From assembly GCF_000222685.1 (NCBI RefSeq), contig NZ_AFWJ01000300.1:32856-96855 (forward strand): 64,000 bases of DNA, written 5' to 3'. The notes under the pieces were generated by a model. The model had not been told where the DNA came from and searched no databases. It saw only the letters and a list, made by a program, of their open reading frames with translations. Shown here piece by piece: positions 44,825 through 54,238 of this stretch. Both the position numbers and the translations under genes were made by a program. This DNA comes from Vibrio nigripulchritudo ATCC 27043 (GTDB lineage Bacteria > Pseudomonadota > Gammaproteobacteria > Enterobacterales > Vibrionaceae). The first letter of the stretch is position 1. Each line of letters begins with the position of its first letter.

Positions 44825-45736
44825 CTATTGAAAATGGGGTGGTAGCAGGTTAGCTAGCTCTTCCCAGATCACCTTGGCAGCTTTAGAGCGTGTCGCTCGG
44901 CCCAAACACACCAATTGGACAGGTTGAGTACAGGTGACACTAAATGGCTCTAGGATTTGAATCAATTCACCCGTTTCCAATTCCTTTCTAATCAGCTGAG
45001 GATCAACCATGGTGATCCCTAAACCCGATTTCACCATTTCCATCAGTGCTCTGGCATCATCACAAATCAAGGTTTCACGAACCTGAACCGCCAGTGTGTT
45101 CCCCTCTGGGTTCTGAAAATGCCAGTAGCTGTGATTGCTGCTTTTGCTCTTGAATACCAGACACTGGTGCGCCTCCAGATCTTCAGGGGTTAAAGGTGTT
45201 CCATGAGCACGCACATAGTCCGGGCTGGCGACGCAAACCAAACTCTTATCACCAATTTTTCTAGCCAGCATAGGAGAGTCGGGCAAGTTGCCAACTCGAA
45301 TCGCAATGTCTACCAGTTCTTCCATAAGGTCGACATAGCTGTCGGTAAAACTCAGTTCCAGTACAATTTTGGTGTAACGGGTTTTCAACTCCTGAACGTG
45401 TGGAAGCAAATACTGATGACCGATTAAGGTAGAGCAGCTGATTTTTACCTTCCCCGAAGGTTCTGATTGCTGTGCGGAAACAAACGTCTCTATCCCGTTA
45501 AGCAGCGTAGGCAACCCTTCAGAAATACAAAGTAGCTGCTGTCCACTTTCTGTAATCACCAGCTTGCGCGTGGTTCGCTGGAAAAGTCTTTGCCCAACGA
45601 GCGATTCTAGCTGGCTGATTTTCTTGCTTACTGAAGACCTTGGCACGTTCAAAGCGTTTGCGGCGGCCTGAAAGCTACCTTGCGATGCCACTAATCGAAA
45701 TACAGGAATATAAGGTAATAGCTTGTGAGTATTCAT
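44825..45736 (-). CDS. LysR-family transcriptional regulator
   Basis: A 303-residue regulator with an N-terminal winged helix (residues ~5-65: FRLVASQGSFQAAANALNVPRSSVSKKISQLE is the helix-turn-helix region) and a LysR substrate-binding domain. The latter includes GKVKISCSTLIGHQYLLP, VDIAIRVGNLPDSPM and SGLGITMVDP. It is close to the CrgA/DsdC-like group that often controls a divergent oxidoreductase gene. Here the divergent neighbour is an SDR gene 107 bases away, its likely target. Confidence 0.88.
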   Translation of the reverse strand: MNTHKLLPYIPVFRLVASQGSFQAAANALNVPRSSVSKKISQLESLVGQRLFQRTTRKLVITESGQQLLCISEGLPTLLNGIETFVSAQQSEPSGKVKISCSTLIGHQYLLPHVQELKTRYTKIVLELSFTDSYVDLMEELVDIAIRVGNLPDSPMLARKIGDKSLVCVASPDYVRAHGTPLTPEDLEAHQCLVFKSKSSNHSYWHFQNPEGNTLAVQVRETLICDDARALMEMVKSGLGITMVDPQLIRKELETGELIQILEPFSVTCTQPVQLVCLGRATRSKAAKVIWEELANLLPPHFQ

Positions 45737-45843
45737 AAGTATTGGTGCAATTATGGAAACAAAATGTTGATTAATTGGTGTCTATTTGTTCCTTAAACGA
45801 TGCGCTAGTCTGAGCACATAATCAACATCAAGGAGAGAAAAAC

Positions 45844-46581
45844 ATGAATTCAGGAAAAATTCTTATCACTGGCGCAACTGCGGGTATTGGTCTGGCAACT
45901 GCTCAATCTTTGAGTCAACAAGGTTATGAACTGGTGATTACAGGAAGAAACCCAGACAAGCTTGCCAGTGTTGCGAATTCGTTAGACAGCAGTAAGGTGA
46001 CGCCAATTTTGTGTGACAGTGAAAATGTTGAGGATGTTCAGTCTTTAGGTGAAGCGCTGGTCGGCAAAGGCATAACTCTTGATGGTCTTGTACTGAATGC
46101 AGGTGTGTACTTCCCGAATGAGCTGGAAAGTACGACTTTGGAAGCCTTTGACCATACGATGAATATTAACTTCCGAGGTCCGTTTTTTACTTTGCAGTCC
46201 TTGTTACCCGTTATGAATCCGTCGTCGAGTATCGTTATGGTGTCCAGCCTTGTGGTCAAGAAAGCCTTCCCGACGTCTTCTCTTTACGCAGCCAGTAAAG
46301 CCGCGCTTGAAGGTTTAGTCGGAGGACTGAATCTGGATTTAGCAGAGAAAGGCATTCGAATTAATAGTGTCAGACCAGGAGTGACAGCCACCGAGATTCA
46401 GGGCAAAGCAGGTGCTGATGAGGAAGCCATAAATGGACTGAAACAGATGATGGCGTCTACACCTCTGGGCAGAATACTAGAAACGTCAGACATTGTACCT
46501 GCGATTGAATACCTTCTTTCCCCAGCATCGGTTGGGATGAGAGGGGTAACGATGGACGTTGACGCAGGGCACGCAATTTAG
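45844..46581 (+). CDS. Short-chain dehydrogenase/reductase (SDR)
   Basis: A 245-residue classical SDR. The cofactor motif TGATAGIG is at residues 9-16, NAG follows in LVLNAGVYFP, the active-site Ser is in MVSSLVVKK, and Tyr148 and Lys152 form YAASK. The C-terminal GMRGVTMDVDAGHAI is typical of NAD(P)-dependent SDRs. The substrate is unknown. It is divergent from a LysR gene that probably controls it. Confidence 0.88.
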   Translation: MNSGKILITGATAGIGLATAQSLSQQGYELVITGRNPDKLASVANSLDSSKVTPILCDSENVEDVQSLGEALVGKGITLDGLVLNAGVYFPNELESTTLEAFDHTMNINFRGPFFTLQSLLPVMNPSSSIVMVSSLVVKKAFPTSSLYAASKAALEGLVGGLNLDLAEKGIRINSVRPGVTATEIQGKAGADEEAINGLKQMMASTPLGRILETSDIVPAIEYLLSPASVGMRGVTMDVDAGHAI

Positions 46582-46593
46582 AAGCGAAAAGAG

Positions 46594-46623
46594 CGACTGG
46601 CGGCATCAACCGCCAGTCGTTTG
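46594..46623. terminator. Bidirectional terminator between the SDR and TRIC-like genes
   Basis: CGACTGGCGG (46594-46603) and CCGCCAGTCG (46610-46619) form a 10-bp stem around CATCAA, followed by TTTG. It lies between converging genes. Confidence 0.75.
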
Positions 46624-46625
46624 AA

Positions 46626-47249
46626 TTAATGCAGTGAGCCTTCTGTTTCGAGTTGGAAAGAAGGCAGTTTCCATTTGAACCTGACTGCCGCCATTCGCAA
46701 TAAATAGCCAGCAACAAGGGTGACAACGGTGCTGGTGACCTCATTGATACCGAAATGCAGAAGTGTCAGATAAAGCACCGAAGCGGACAAGGCAACCGAG
46801 GCGTAAAGCTCTTCGTGAAGCACCAGAGGCGATTGCCTACAAATCAGGTCACGCAACAAGCCACCAAACACGCCCGTAACCACCGCAGACACCACACAGA
46901 TGATTGGGTGCAATCCCATATTCAGCGCTACTTTAGTGCCGATAATACTGAATACAATCAACCCAAGTGCATCCAAGCGGATAAACAGCCCTTTTAATTT
47001 AATAACCCACTTTGCAATGCCAGTCGTTACGACACCCGCAACGCAGGTGATGACCAGAAATTCCGGATTCTTCACCCAGGTTAAAGGGTAATGCCCAAGA
47101 AGAATATCGCGCACAGTTCCGCCGCCTATTGCAGCTGCACTGGCAACAAACATAACACCAAACCAATCCATGTTTTTTCGACCCGCGCTGAGTGCGCCAG
47201 TCATCGCTTCCGCTGTGATACCTAAAACATAAAGCGTGCTTAACAGCAT
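46626..47249 (-). CDS. TRIC-type cation channel family protein (YicG/UPF0126-like)
   Basis: A 207-residue membrane protein with about six to seven helices in two similar halves. Each half has a glycine-rich motif: AIGGGTVRDILLGHYPLTWV in the first and GGLLRDLICRQSPLVL in the second. Bacterial members of this family are homotrimeric cation channels related to animal TRIC proteins. The physiological role here is unknown. Confidence 0.85.
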   Translation of the reverse strand: MLLSTLYVLGITAEAMTGALSAGRKNMDWFGVMFVASAAAIGGGTVRDILLGHYPLTWVKNPEFLVITCVAGVVTTGIAKWVIKLKGLFIRLDALGLIVFSIIGTKVALNMGLHPIICVVSAVVTGVFGGLLRDLICRQSPLVLHEELYASVALSASVLYLTLLHFGINEVTSTVVTLVAGYLLRMAAVRFKWKLPSFQLETEGSLH

Positions 47250-47462
47250 GGTTCCAGATCCAGCTAATCAGAGATGTAAAAAATGAGCGGCAATTCTAGT
47301 GTTAAATCGATTCTCTGGCGAGAAAAAAATCGTATGGAGTATGGTTTTTAAAGTAAGTTGTTCACGCGCTGAATAACAAAGCCAGCAGCGAGACGTAAAT
47401 TGGGTTTACAAACCGGAAAATCCAAGGAAAATACACGTCAGAATTCACGCCACTAAAGATTT

Positions 47463-47993
47463 ATGTCGCACCAATACTCCGATCTTATCGATATTTTTAA
47501 TCGTACCTTTTCCGGTCCATTCAATACTAAGCTTGAGTTGGGCGGGGATGAGCCTATTTACCTTCCGGCAGATAAAGAAAAAAACTACCACCGCATTGTG
47601 TTTGCCCGTGGGTATTATGCGTCTGCCATGCACGAGATCGCGCACTGGATGGTGGCAGGACCAGAACGTCGTTTACTTGAAGATTTTGGTTACTGGTATG
47701 AGCCGGATGGCCGCACAGAAGAAGTTCAGGCTGCGTTTGAAAAGGTAGAGGTTCGACCGCAAGCCTATGAGTGGATTCTGTCCCAAAGTGCGGGCTTTCC
47801 TTTTACGGTGAGTTGTGACAATCTACACGGCGATTTTGAGCCCGACCGATTGGGCTTTATGGCGAAAGTGCATCAGGAAGTGCTCAGCATTCTTGAAACG
47901 GGGCTTTCCCCCAGAATGAAAAGCTTATCCGACGCCTTGCGTCAATTTTACCAAACTGCTCCGCTCAACCCTGAGCAGTTCCAAGTGAAGTAA
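47463..47993 (+). CDS. epmC: Elongation factor P hydroxylase EpmC
   Basis: A 176-residue protein matching YfcM/EpmC, which hydroxylates the lysylated Lys of elongation factor P. Characteristic stretches are HRIVFARGYYASAMHEIAHW and PERRLLEDFGYWYEPDGR; the HEIAH cluster and later Glu/His residues likely bind iron. It is followed by a yfcL-like gene as in other gammaproteobacteria. The 213-base upstream gap shows no other gene. Confidence 0.92.
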   Translation: MSHQYSDLIDIFNRTFSGPFNTKLELGGDEPIYLPADKEKNYHRIVFARGYYASAMHEIAHWMVAGPERRLLEDFGYWYEPDGRTEEVQAAFEKVEVRPQAYEWILSQSAGFPFTVSCDNLHGDFEPDRLGFMAKVHQEVLSILETGLSPRMKSLSDALRQFYQTAPLNPEQFQVK

Positions 47994-48011
47994 CCAAAGT
48001 AAGAGACCACA

Positions 48012-48281
48012 ATGATCCTAGAATACGAAGAAAAAATGCTAGAGCTGATTGATTCAAAGGTGGAGACGGCGTCTGACGACGAACTTTTCGCTGGTGGTTA
48101 CTTAAGAGGTCATATTTCTTTGTCGGCAGCCGATTGTGAAGCGGCGGGCGAAACAGAAATTGAGCAGTTAACAAAACGCATTGAAGAAAGCTTAGAAAAT
48201 GCGAGATCAGAACTAACCCCATCAGATCGCATTTTGGTGAGTGACCTATGGGCTCAGCTTCACGAAAGTGTGCTGAACTAA
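48012..48281 (+). CDS. YfcL family protein
   Basis: An 89-residue acidic protein with the opening YEEKMLELIDSKVETASDDELFAGGYLRGH, shared with YfcL. It follows epmC after 18 bases and is likely co-transcribed. The function is unknown. Confidence 0.8.
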   Translation: MILEYEEKMLELIDSKVETASDDELFAGGYLRGHISLSAADCEAAGETEIEQLTKRIEESLENARSELTPSDRILVSDLWAQLHESVLN

Positions 48282-48707
48282 TTAATCGCCACTGTTTTTC
48301 TTTTCAAATACGCACTGAGTTTTATTGATTTTAAAGCCCAGCTTCAGATAAAACGAGTGCGTATCTTCCCTTTCAGAATGACATCTGACTCGCCACTTTC
48401 CTTTGTGTACCTCAGTCGCATGTTCAACCAGCGCTCTTCCAACACCATGTCCTCTAACATCAGGATGAACGACCATTCCTCCTATTTCGATAAAGCTTTC
48501 AGATGCCAGTCTCTGGGCGTAAAAGCAATGTAACCAACCCACTAGCTTACCGTTTAGTTGAGCGACATAAACCCTGTCATGATTCGAATTCAGTAAGGCT
48601 TTTAGCCTTTGTTCTGCGACAGATACGCCTTCATCCTGATAGCCGAGATATTGGGAAAGCGCATGAATGTTTGCCGAATCTGACAATTTTGCGAGCCGGA
48701 TGATCAT
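48282..48707 (-). CDS. GNAT-family N-acetyltransferase
   Basis: A 141-residue single-domain acetyltransferase. The acetyl-CoA motif is GMVVHPDVRGHGVGRALVEH, with later FYLKLGFKINKTQ. The substrate is unknown. It abuts the yfcL-like gene tail to tail with no spacer. The PhyH-family gene lies upstream, 26 bases away, in the same direction. Confidence 0.85.
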   Translation of the reverse strand: MIIRLAKLSDSANIHALSQYLGYQDEGVSVAEQRLKALLNSNHDRVYVAQLNGKLVGWLHCFYAQRLASESFIEIGGMVVHPDVRGHGVGRALVEHATEVHKGKWRVRCHSEREDTHSFYLKLGFKINKTQCVFEKKNSGD

Positions 48708-48733
48708 TATTGGTGTCCTTAAATCAACATACT

Positions 48734-49570
48734 CTAATCGAAGCCTCTGAGTGGCAGGGTGTCGGATTGAAGCCAGTTTTCTTTGGCGTAACTGGCGTCG
48801 CCATCGGTGACATGCAAAGTATAGGCTTGTCTGGATTTGGATGAGCGATTTGGTGCACTGTAATGGGGAAGCAAACCCTGAAATATAACCAAGCTGCCTG
48901 CTTTCACTTCTACAGGTTCTCCACTGGTTTCATTTGGCCAGGGGGTTTCATCTAAAGGCACCATAGTAGTGGTATCACCGTCTCGATTGAACCTCTCTCT
49001 CAACGGTCCATTATGACCTTTGGGTTCTACCCACAGACAACCGTTGTCCAGGTTAGCATCTTCGATCGCAAGCCAGTAAGTGACGACGCTTTGAGGAGTG
49101 GTGTAGAAAAACGTCGCGTCCTGATGCCAGTTTACAACCCCGCCAATTTTGGGCTGCTTAAAGATGTACATCGACTGGCGTATTTGTGGTGTTAACATAC
49201 CTATGTCGTAGGCAATGTCTCCAAGGGCTGGCAGATGACTGAAGGCTCTAAACACAGGGTCAAGTTCGTGTAACGCATGCCCGATTTTATTGATGCAGAG
49301 CGATTTCTCATCGACAAGATTGCCATGACGATCAAAGGCTTCTTCCTCAAAAAAACAGCGGATCTTTTCTGCGGAATCGAGAAAATAGAGATCACCCGAA
49401 CGTGAGTTATTGTTAGTGGTGAAGATGGAGGTATCGGAGGTGGGTTTCCATTCATCGACAATTTTAGCCGCCTGAGCTTTCAGTTCCGCAAGAGTTTCAG
49501 GAGAAATCACTTGGTCGAGAACCAAAAATCCTTCTTCATGATATTGCGCAATTTGCTCTTGGCTTAACAT
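48734..49570 (-). CDS. Phytanoyl-CoA dioxygenase (PhyH) family protein
   Basis: A 278-residue protein with the double-stranded beta-helix of Fe(II)/2-oxoglutarate oxygenases. The metal motif HxD appears in VNWHQDATFFY and the distal His in GLLPHYSAPNRSS, with the 2-oxoglutarate Arg just after in SSKSRQAYTLH. The N-terminal EEGFLVLDQVISPETLAELK is typical of PhyH proteins. The substrate is unknown. It is likely co-transcribed with the GNAT gene downstream. Confidence 0.85.
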   Translation of the reverse strand: MLSQEQIAQYHEEGFLVLDQVISPETLAELKAQAAKIVDEWKPTSDTSIFTTNNNSRSGDLYFLDSAEKIRCFFEEEAFDRHGNLVDEKSLCINKIGHALHELDPVFRAFSHLPALGDIAYDIGMLTPQIRQSMYIFKQPKIGGVVNWHQDATFFYTTPQSVVTYWLAIEDANLDNGCLWVEPKGHNGPLRERFNRDGDTTTMVPLDETPWPNETSGEPVEVKAGSLVIFQGLLPHYSAPNRSSKSRQAYTLHVTDGDASYAKENWLQSDTLPLRGFD

Positions 49571-49674
49571 CCACTTTCCTTCCCAGAAACTGCCTGAATT
49601 TTGTTCAATATAGTGACTAGGTACTTAATTGTAAAAGGTAAGTGGCGACGATTGTGATTTTGAGAAGAAAATAA

Positions 49675-49709
49675 AAGGTGCCCTTACTCGTTGAATTCAG
49701 GACACCCAA
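49675..49709 (-). terminator. Terminator of mnmC
   Basis: On the minus strand GGTGTCCT pairs with AGGGCACC (one U-G pair) over a 14-base loop, followed by TTTTATTTTC. It lies just after the mnmC stop. Confidence 0.75.
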
Positions 49710-49714
49710 AAAAA

Positions 49715-51727
49715 TTATCGCTCGGTAATGGCTTTGCCTTTACGCAGTCTTCTGACCCACATTCTCGATGGGTGCAGGTCATTTAATGTTTCGACTGGGA
49801 ATGGCATGGGGTCACCACAGATTTGAGATGCCAGTAATTCAGCAAGAAGTGGTGCAGAACTCAGACCGCGAGAGCCTAAGCCAATCATGCAATACAAATC
49901 CTGATATATCGGGGTTTCCGTTACCTTATTCTCATCTTGCTTTTGCAGATCCGCGTACTCTTTCAAAATGGTTTTGTAATCTCCCACGGCACCGACAAAC
50001 GGCAGATGATCTCGGGTGACACAGCGAATCCCCTGCCGTGACTGATTACCAGACGTATCGGCTTCTTTTGACCATGCCTGATTTGGCACGCAGCGCCTGA
50101 GTTTTTCAGCATTGTCTATCTGAGCTGATTCATCAAACAACTTATCGATGTTAGCCCTGTCGTAACTTGCGCCTATACAGTGCTCCATGTTCGCAGGGTT
50201 ATGAGGGGTCATGTAACCGTCGTAGCAGAGCACAGTTTTGAGCTGTTTAAGTGAATCTGTAGTCGGGATATGGCTGACTTGCCCTTTAACTGCCGATGCC
50301 GGAATGGTGTCTGCCTGAACAAACTGATTGAACAGATAACCGTTCGCTACAACCACTACCTGATGTTCGAATTTCTGGCTTTGTGAATGAAGTGTCCATC
50401 CTGACTCAGTCTTTTCTAATTTGTCTATTTCAGTCTGAAAGTGACAGCTAAGCCGATTTTGGTTCTCGAGGTTCTCGATGATTCCACGGGTCAATTGCTG
50501 AGGGCATAACCAGCCCCCTAATGGGTAATGGACACTCTCCATATCGAAAGTCATGCCCGTTTTTTCGCTAGTCTCTCTCGCATCCAGTTTGTGGATCAAA
50601 TCGCTCGAAAAGTGACCGAGTAACATTTTGTCGAGTTTAGCGGCTGCTTTCTCATTCCAAGCTAGTTGAGTGACGCCACACCAGTCATGATCGAAATCGA
50701 CAGTTTCACTCATTTGTTCAGCAAACTGACGGGCGAAGAGAAACGCAGGAGCAAACACACGCGACATTCCGGTGTGAGTACCATTAAGGAGCGGATACAC
50801 TGCCCCTTGTCGGTTCCCTGATGCTTCTTCGGCGGGAATGGCATCTTTGCAATAAAGTGTTGTTTTGATGCCACGACGGGCGAGGGTTTGCGCCAGAGTG
50901 GCGCTGGCGATCCCACCGCCTATGATAGCAATGTCAGATACATTCGGCGTATTCTGGCGAGCCAGCCAAGGTAGAAGGTTAGTGATGGGTGTTTTTTCTT
51001 CCAAGGAACCAGCAATCATCTCGCGTTTGGTGCCAAAACCTTTCACCTTCTTCATAGAGAAGCCGGCTTCAATAAGACCCCTACGCACAAAACCCGCAGC
51101 AGTAAAAGTGGCACAACTGCAATCTTGTCTGGCGAGTTTTGCCATGCCATCAAACAAGTTCTGATTCCACATCTCCGGGTTTTTACTGGGTGCAAATCCG
51201 TCCAGGAACCAGGCATCGACTAAACCTTCTTTTGGCGTTGGCACGCTAGGCATACAGTCTTTGATGTCACCAAACCATAGATCCAAGGTTATCGCTCCGT
51301 CCGCCAGAACGATGCGATGGCAGTCTGGCACCGCAATCGGGTAGTGCGCTTGTAGCTGGCTCGCATAGTCCGCCAGTTCTGGCCAGGGTTCGTGCGCTTT
51401 TTTAAGGTCATCACGAGTGACAGGGAATTTCTCGAAGCTAATAAAGTGCAGCTCTTTTAATGCAGAATCTGGGTTTTCTTTTCTAAAAGTATCAAACCAC
51501 TGCCAGAGCGCGAGAAAGTTTAGCCCGGTTCCGAACCCGGTCTCTGCAACCACAAAACGTCGGTGTTCAAAGTTATGCCAGCGTTGAGGAAGCTGGTTTT
51601 GAGTAAGGAAAACGTATCGAGTTTCTTCCAGACCATTGACGTTAGAGAAGTAGACGTCATCGAATTGATCAGACACAGGTGTTCCGGCTTCATTCCAGCC
51701 GAGGACTGCATTCTTAATGGATGTCAT
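49715..51727 (-). CDS. mnmC: Bifunctional tRNA-modification enzyme MnmC
   Basis: A 670-residue fusion that finishes the wobble-uridine modification mnm5s2U in tRNA. The N-terminal ~240 residues are the methyltransferase half ([37 protein letters not shown]). The FAD-dependent oxidoreductase half starts near residue 265 with [20 protein letters not shown] and ends with [20 protein letters not shown]. It is divergent from fabB, an arrangement common in gammaproteobacteria. Confidence 0.96.
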   Translation of the reverse strand: MTSIKNAVLGWNEAGTPVSDQFDDVYFSNVNGLEETRYVFLTQNQLPQRWHNFEHRRFVVAETGFGTGLNFLALWQWFDTFRKENPDSALKELHFISFEKFPVTRDDLKKAHEPWPELADYASQLQAHYPIAVPDCHRIVLADGAITLDLWFGDIKDCMPSVPTPKEGLVDAWFLDGFAPSKNPEMWNQNLFDGMAKLARQDCSCATFTAAGFVRRGLIEAGFSMKKVKGFGTKREMIAGSLEEKTPITNLLPWLARQNTPNVSDIAIIGGGIASATLAQTLARRGIKTTLYCKDAIPAEEASGNRQGAVYPLLNGTHTGMSRVFAPAFLFARQFAEQMSETVDFDHDWCGVTQLAWNEKAAAKLDKMLLGHFSSDLIHKLDARETSEKTGMTFDMESVHYPLGGWLCPQQLTRGIIENLENQNRLSCHFQTEIDKLEKTESGWTLHSQSQKFEHQVVVVANGYLFNQFVQADTIPASAVKGQVSHIPTTDSLKQLKTVLCYDGYMTPHNPANMEHCIGASYDRANIDKLFDESAQIDNAEKLRRCVPNQAWSKEADTSGNQSRQGIRCVTRDHLPFVGAVGDYKTILKEYADLQKQDENKVTETPIYQDLYCMIGLGSRGLSSAPLLAELLASQICGDPMPFPVETLNDLHPSRMWVRRLRKGKAITER

Positions 51728-51852
51728 AGTGGTAAGATCTTGGGTAAATGTGCGAGACTATCGCGGATTGTACGTATTTCTGGGAAAGCTGACCACTTTT
51801 GCGTGGCAACTTAGTTATTATTCTACGGATTTTTGAATTATAGGAATGTCTC

Positions 51853-53064
51853 ATGAAACGAGCCGTAATCACTGGTATGGGTATTGTCTCCAGTATCGGT
51901 AACAACGTCGAAGAAGTATTAGCGTCATTGAAAGCGGGTAAATCAGGCATCAACGCATCTGAGCAGTTCAAGGAAAAAGGTCTGCGTTCACAGGTGTGGG
52001 GTGATCTGAAAATCAACCCTGCTGAGCACATCGACCGCAAAAAAATGCGCTTTATGGGTGATGCTGCAGCTTACGCATACCTTTCGATGGAGCAGGCTAT
52101 TGCAGATGCAGGTTTGACTGAAGAGCAGGTTTCTAACGACCGCACAGGTATTGTTGCGGGTTCTGGTGGTGCATCGTCGCTAAACCAAGCAGTAGCGGTG
52201 GATACACTACGTGAAAAAGGCGTTAAGCGTATTGGCCCTTACATGGTACCTCGTACTATGTCTTCAACTGTTTCAGCGTGTCTTGCAACACCGTTCAAGA
52301 TTCGCGGCGTGAACTACTCAATGAGTTCTGCATGTGCAACTTCTGCACACTGTATTGGTCACGCGCTTGAGCTGATTCAACTGGGTAAACAAGACATCGT
52401 ATTCGCAGGTGGTGGTGAAGAGCTGGACTGGACTCTGACCATGATGTTTGATGCGATGGGTGCACTTTCAACTAAGTACAACGATACGCCAGAAAAAGCG
52501 TCTCGTACTTACGATGCTGACCGTGATGGTTTCATCATCTCTGGTGGCGGCGGTATGGTTGTTATCGAAGAGCTTGAGCATGCACTGGCGCGTGGCGCAA
52601 CTATCTACGGTGAAATCGTAGGTTACGGCGCAACTTCAGATGGCTACGACATGGTCGCGCCTTCTGGTGAAGGTGCAGTACGTTGTATGAAGATGGCAAT
52701 GCAAGATGTTGACGGCGTTGATTACATCAACACACACGGTACTTCTACACCTGTTGGTGATGTGAAAGAGCTAGGTGCGATTCAGGAAGTGTTTGGTGGC
52801 AACAGCCCGGCTATTTCTGCAACGAAAGCAATGACTGGTCACGCACTGGGCGCTGCGGGTGTACACGAAGCTATCTACACTACGCTAATGCTTCACCACA
52901 ACTTTGTTGCACCAAGCATCAACGTTGAGAACCTGGACGAAGCAGCTGAAGGTCTGGACATCGTGACTGAAGCGCGTGATCAAGAGCTGAATACGGTTAT
53001 GTCGAACAGCTTTGGTTTCGGCGGCACAAACGCAACCTTGGTAATGAAGAAGTACCAAGGCTAA
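51853..53064 (+). CDS. fabB: 3-oxoacyl-ACP synthase I FabB
   Basis: A 403-residue beta-ketoacyl-ACP synthase needed for elongation of unsaturated fatty acids. The nucleophilic Cys is C161 in [16 protein letters not shown], and the two catalytic His are in [11 protein letters not shown] and [12 protein letters not shown]. The opening [18 protein letters not shown] is characteristic. Codons look highly optimised, as for an abundant enzyme. The 3' UTR continues about 110 bases to a strong terminator and may be processed to a small RNA. Confidence 0.97.
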   Translation: MKRAVITGMGIVSSIGNNVEEVLASLKAGKSGINASEQFKEKGLRSQVWGDLKINPAEHIDRKKMRFMGDAAAYAYLSMEQAIADAGLTEEQVSNDRTGIVAGSGGASSLNQAVAVDTLREKGVKRIGPYMVPRTMSSTVSACLATPFKIRGVNYSMSSACATSAHCIGHALELIQLGKQDIVFAGGGEELDWTLTMMFDAMGALSTKYNDTPEKASRTYDADRDGFIISGGGGMVVIEELEHALARGATIYGEIVGYGATSDGYDMVAPSGEGAVRCMKMAMQDVDGVDYINTHGTSTPVGDVKELGAIQEVFGGNSPAISATKAMTGHALGAAGVHEAIYTTLMLHHNFVAPSINVENLDEAAEGLDIVTEARDQELNTVMSNSFGFGGTNATLVMKKYQG

Positions 53065-53182
53065 GAGTTTCCAGAGCTGGTTGGCATTGCTAACCGAACA
53101 GACGCGGAAAGTTCCCCAAGGAGAGCGGGGTTCAGTCCTTTTGTTCTGGAGTTTACCGGTCTCAATTGAGACCGGTTTTTTT
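53065..53182 (+). ncRNA. farS: fabB 3' UTR, candidate FarS-like small RNA
   Basis: After the fabB stop there are about 90 bases without an ORF, ending in a perfect terminator: ACCGGTCTCAA (53155-53165) with its reverse complement to 53176, then seven T residues. In Vibrio cholerae the fatty-acid-responsive small RNA FarS is cut from exactly this fabB 3' UTR and represses fadE. Position and terminator support a homologue. I could not compare the sequence with the known RNA, so the name is an inference from position. Confidence 0.55.
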
Positions 53183-53906
53183 ATTCTGGTTCCCTGACCA
53201 GCATGTAGCCTTTTCCCCTCGACGTAACGATGTACTGCGGCATTTTTGGATTGTCGTCTATCTTTTTGCGCAATCTGCCTATCAGCATATCTACAGAGCG
53301 ACTAGACATAGGATGCCGCTTCTTCCCTAGCGCTAATGAAAGCTCTTCACGAGATGAAAACTTCCCTTGGTTTCCGATTAGGTGCAAAAGCAAAGTATGC
53401 TCGCCATCCGTCAGGGTTCTATTGAAATGTCTGGATCGCAACTCTCTTGTTTCTAAGTGGAGAGAGTACTTGCCAAAACTCACATGGTTGCTTGAATTTA
53501 CGCTGGAACGATACTGTTTCTGTATTACATTAACCACTCTCAGTAGCAGTTCTTCCGGTGAATAGGGAGGAAAAAGAAAGTCGTCTGCTCCGGAATTCAT
53601 AATTGACGCGCCATTGCTCTTATCTCTAAAAATAATAACAGAGCTAATTCCGATCTCTCGAATAAACTGGTTAATCCTATTTAAATCTGTTCTCGACGTT
53701 AATGCTCTGTCTATTAAAATAGCACTTAAGTTAAGATTTTTTATTAATGAAATATTTCTGAATATTTCTGCGTTGAAATCTTCAAGAGACGTAAAATACA
53801 TGCTGACCTTAATGTTCTCTATATAATGTGATGTCGATTCCTTGCCAAAATTTCTGTCGGTGATGTATGCCACGTTATATTGTATGGTCTCGAAATCCGA
53901 TTTCAT
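53181..53906 (-). CDS. OmpR/PhoB-type regulator with atypical receiver domain
   Basis: ATG 53906 follows GGAAGG; a TTG five codons earlier is less likely. The 241-residue protein has a C-terminal winged helix (about residues 140-238: LTDGEHTLLLHLIGNQGKFSSREEL, then RSVDMLIGRLRKKIDD and TSRGKGYMLV). The N-terminal domain resembles a receiver but is altered. The likely phospho-Asp survives in AILIDRALTS. The acidic pair is reduced to one Asp in AYITDRNFG, and the conserved Lys of the KPF motif is replaced (DDFLFPPYSPEELL). It may act without phosphorylation. It is divergent from the large lipoprotein gene, a likely target. Confidence 0.8.
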   Translation of the reverse strand: MKSDFETIQYNVAYITDRNFGKESTSHYIENIKVSMYFTSLEDFNAEIFRNISLIKNLNLSAILIDRALTSRTDLNRINQFIREIGISSVIIFRDKSNGASIMNSGADDFLFPPYSPEELLLRVVNVIQKQYRSSVNSSNHVSFGKYSLHLETRELRSRHFNRTLTDGEHTLLLHLIGNQGKFSSREELSLALGKKRHPMSSRSVDMLIGRLRKKIDDNPKMPQYIVTSRGKGYMLVREPE

Positions 53907-54238
53907 AAAGCCTTCCCCCAAAAATGCTGTGAATTAGTTGTAAATATTCTTAGGCATCTCGCACATATTACGGAAGAGAATTCAGTTTTCTTGAGTAACC
54001 GAATGTAACATCAAATATTTAGAACAATAAACAGAGCTATATCTAAAAATAATATGCCTTCTTATATATCTCCCTCTCATTGTAAATAGCTGAAAGTAAC
54101 ACATTGTAAATTCTATAGGTAACATATTGTAAATATAAAAAGCATTTCTTTTACATAGGTATATATTTCATTGGCAATTTGAAATTAAACCTCGAATTCA
54201 TTTTCGAAATTTATTTTTAGCCAATTGAGAGTACGAAT
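53907..54238 (+). promoter_or_regulatory. AT-rich divergent control region with TTGTAAAT repeats
   Basis: This gap between the regulator and the lipoprotein gene is strongly AT-rich. TTGTAAAT occurs at 53938-53945, 54080-54087, 54104-54111 and 54127-54134, all on the plus strand. The last three are spaced 24 and 23 bases, and are preceded by similar bases (TCTCA, ACACA, ACATA). Direct repeats of this kind are typical of OmpR-family binding. No ORF is seen. Confidence 0.5.
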
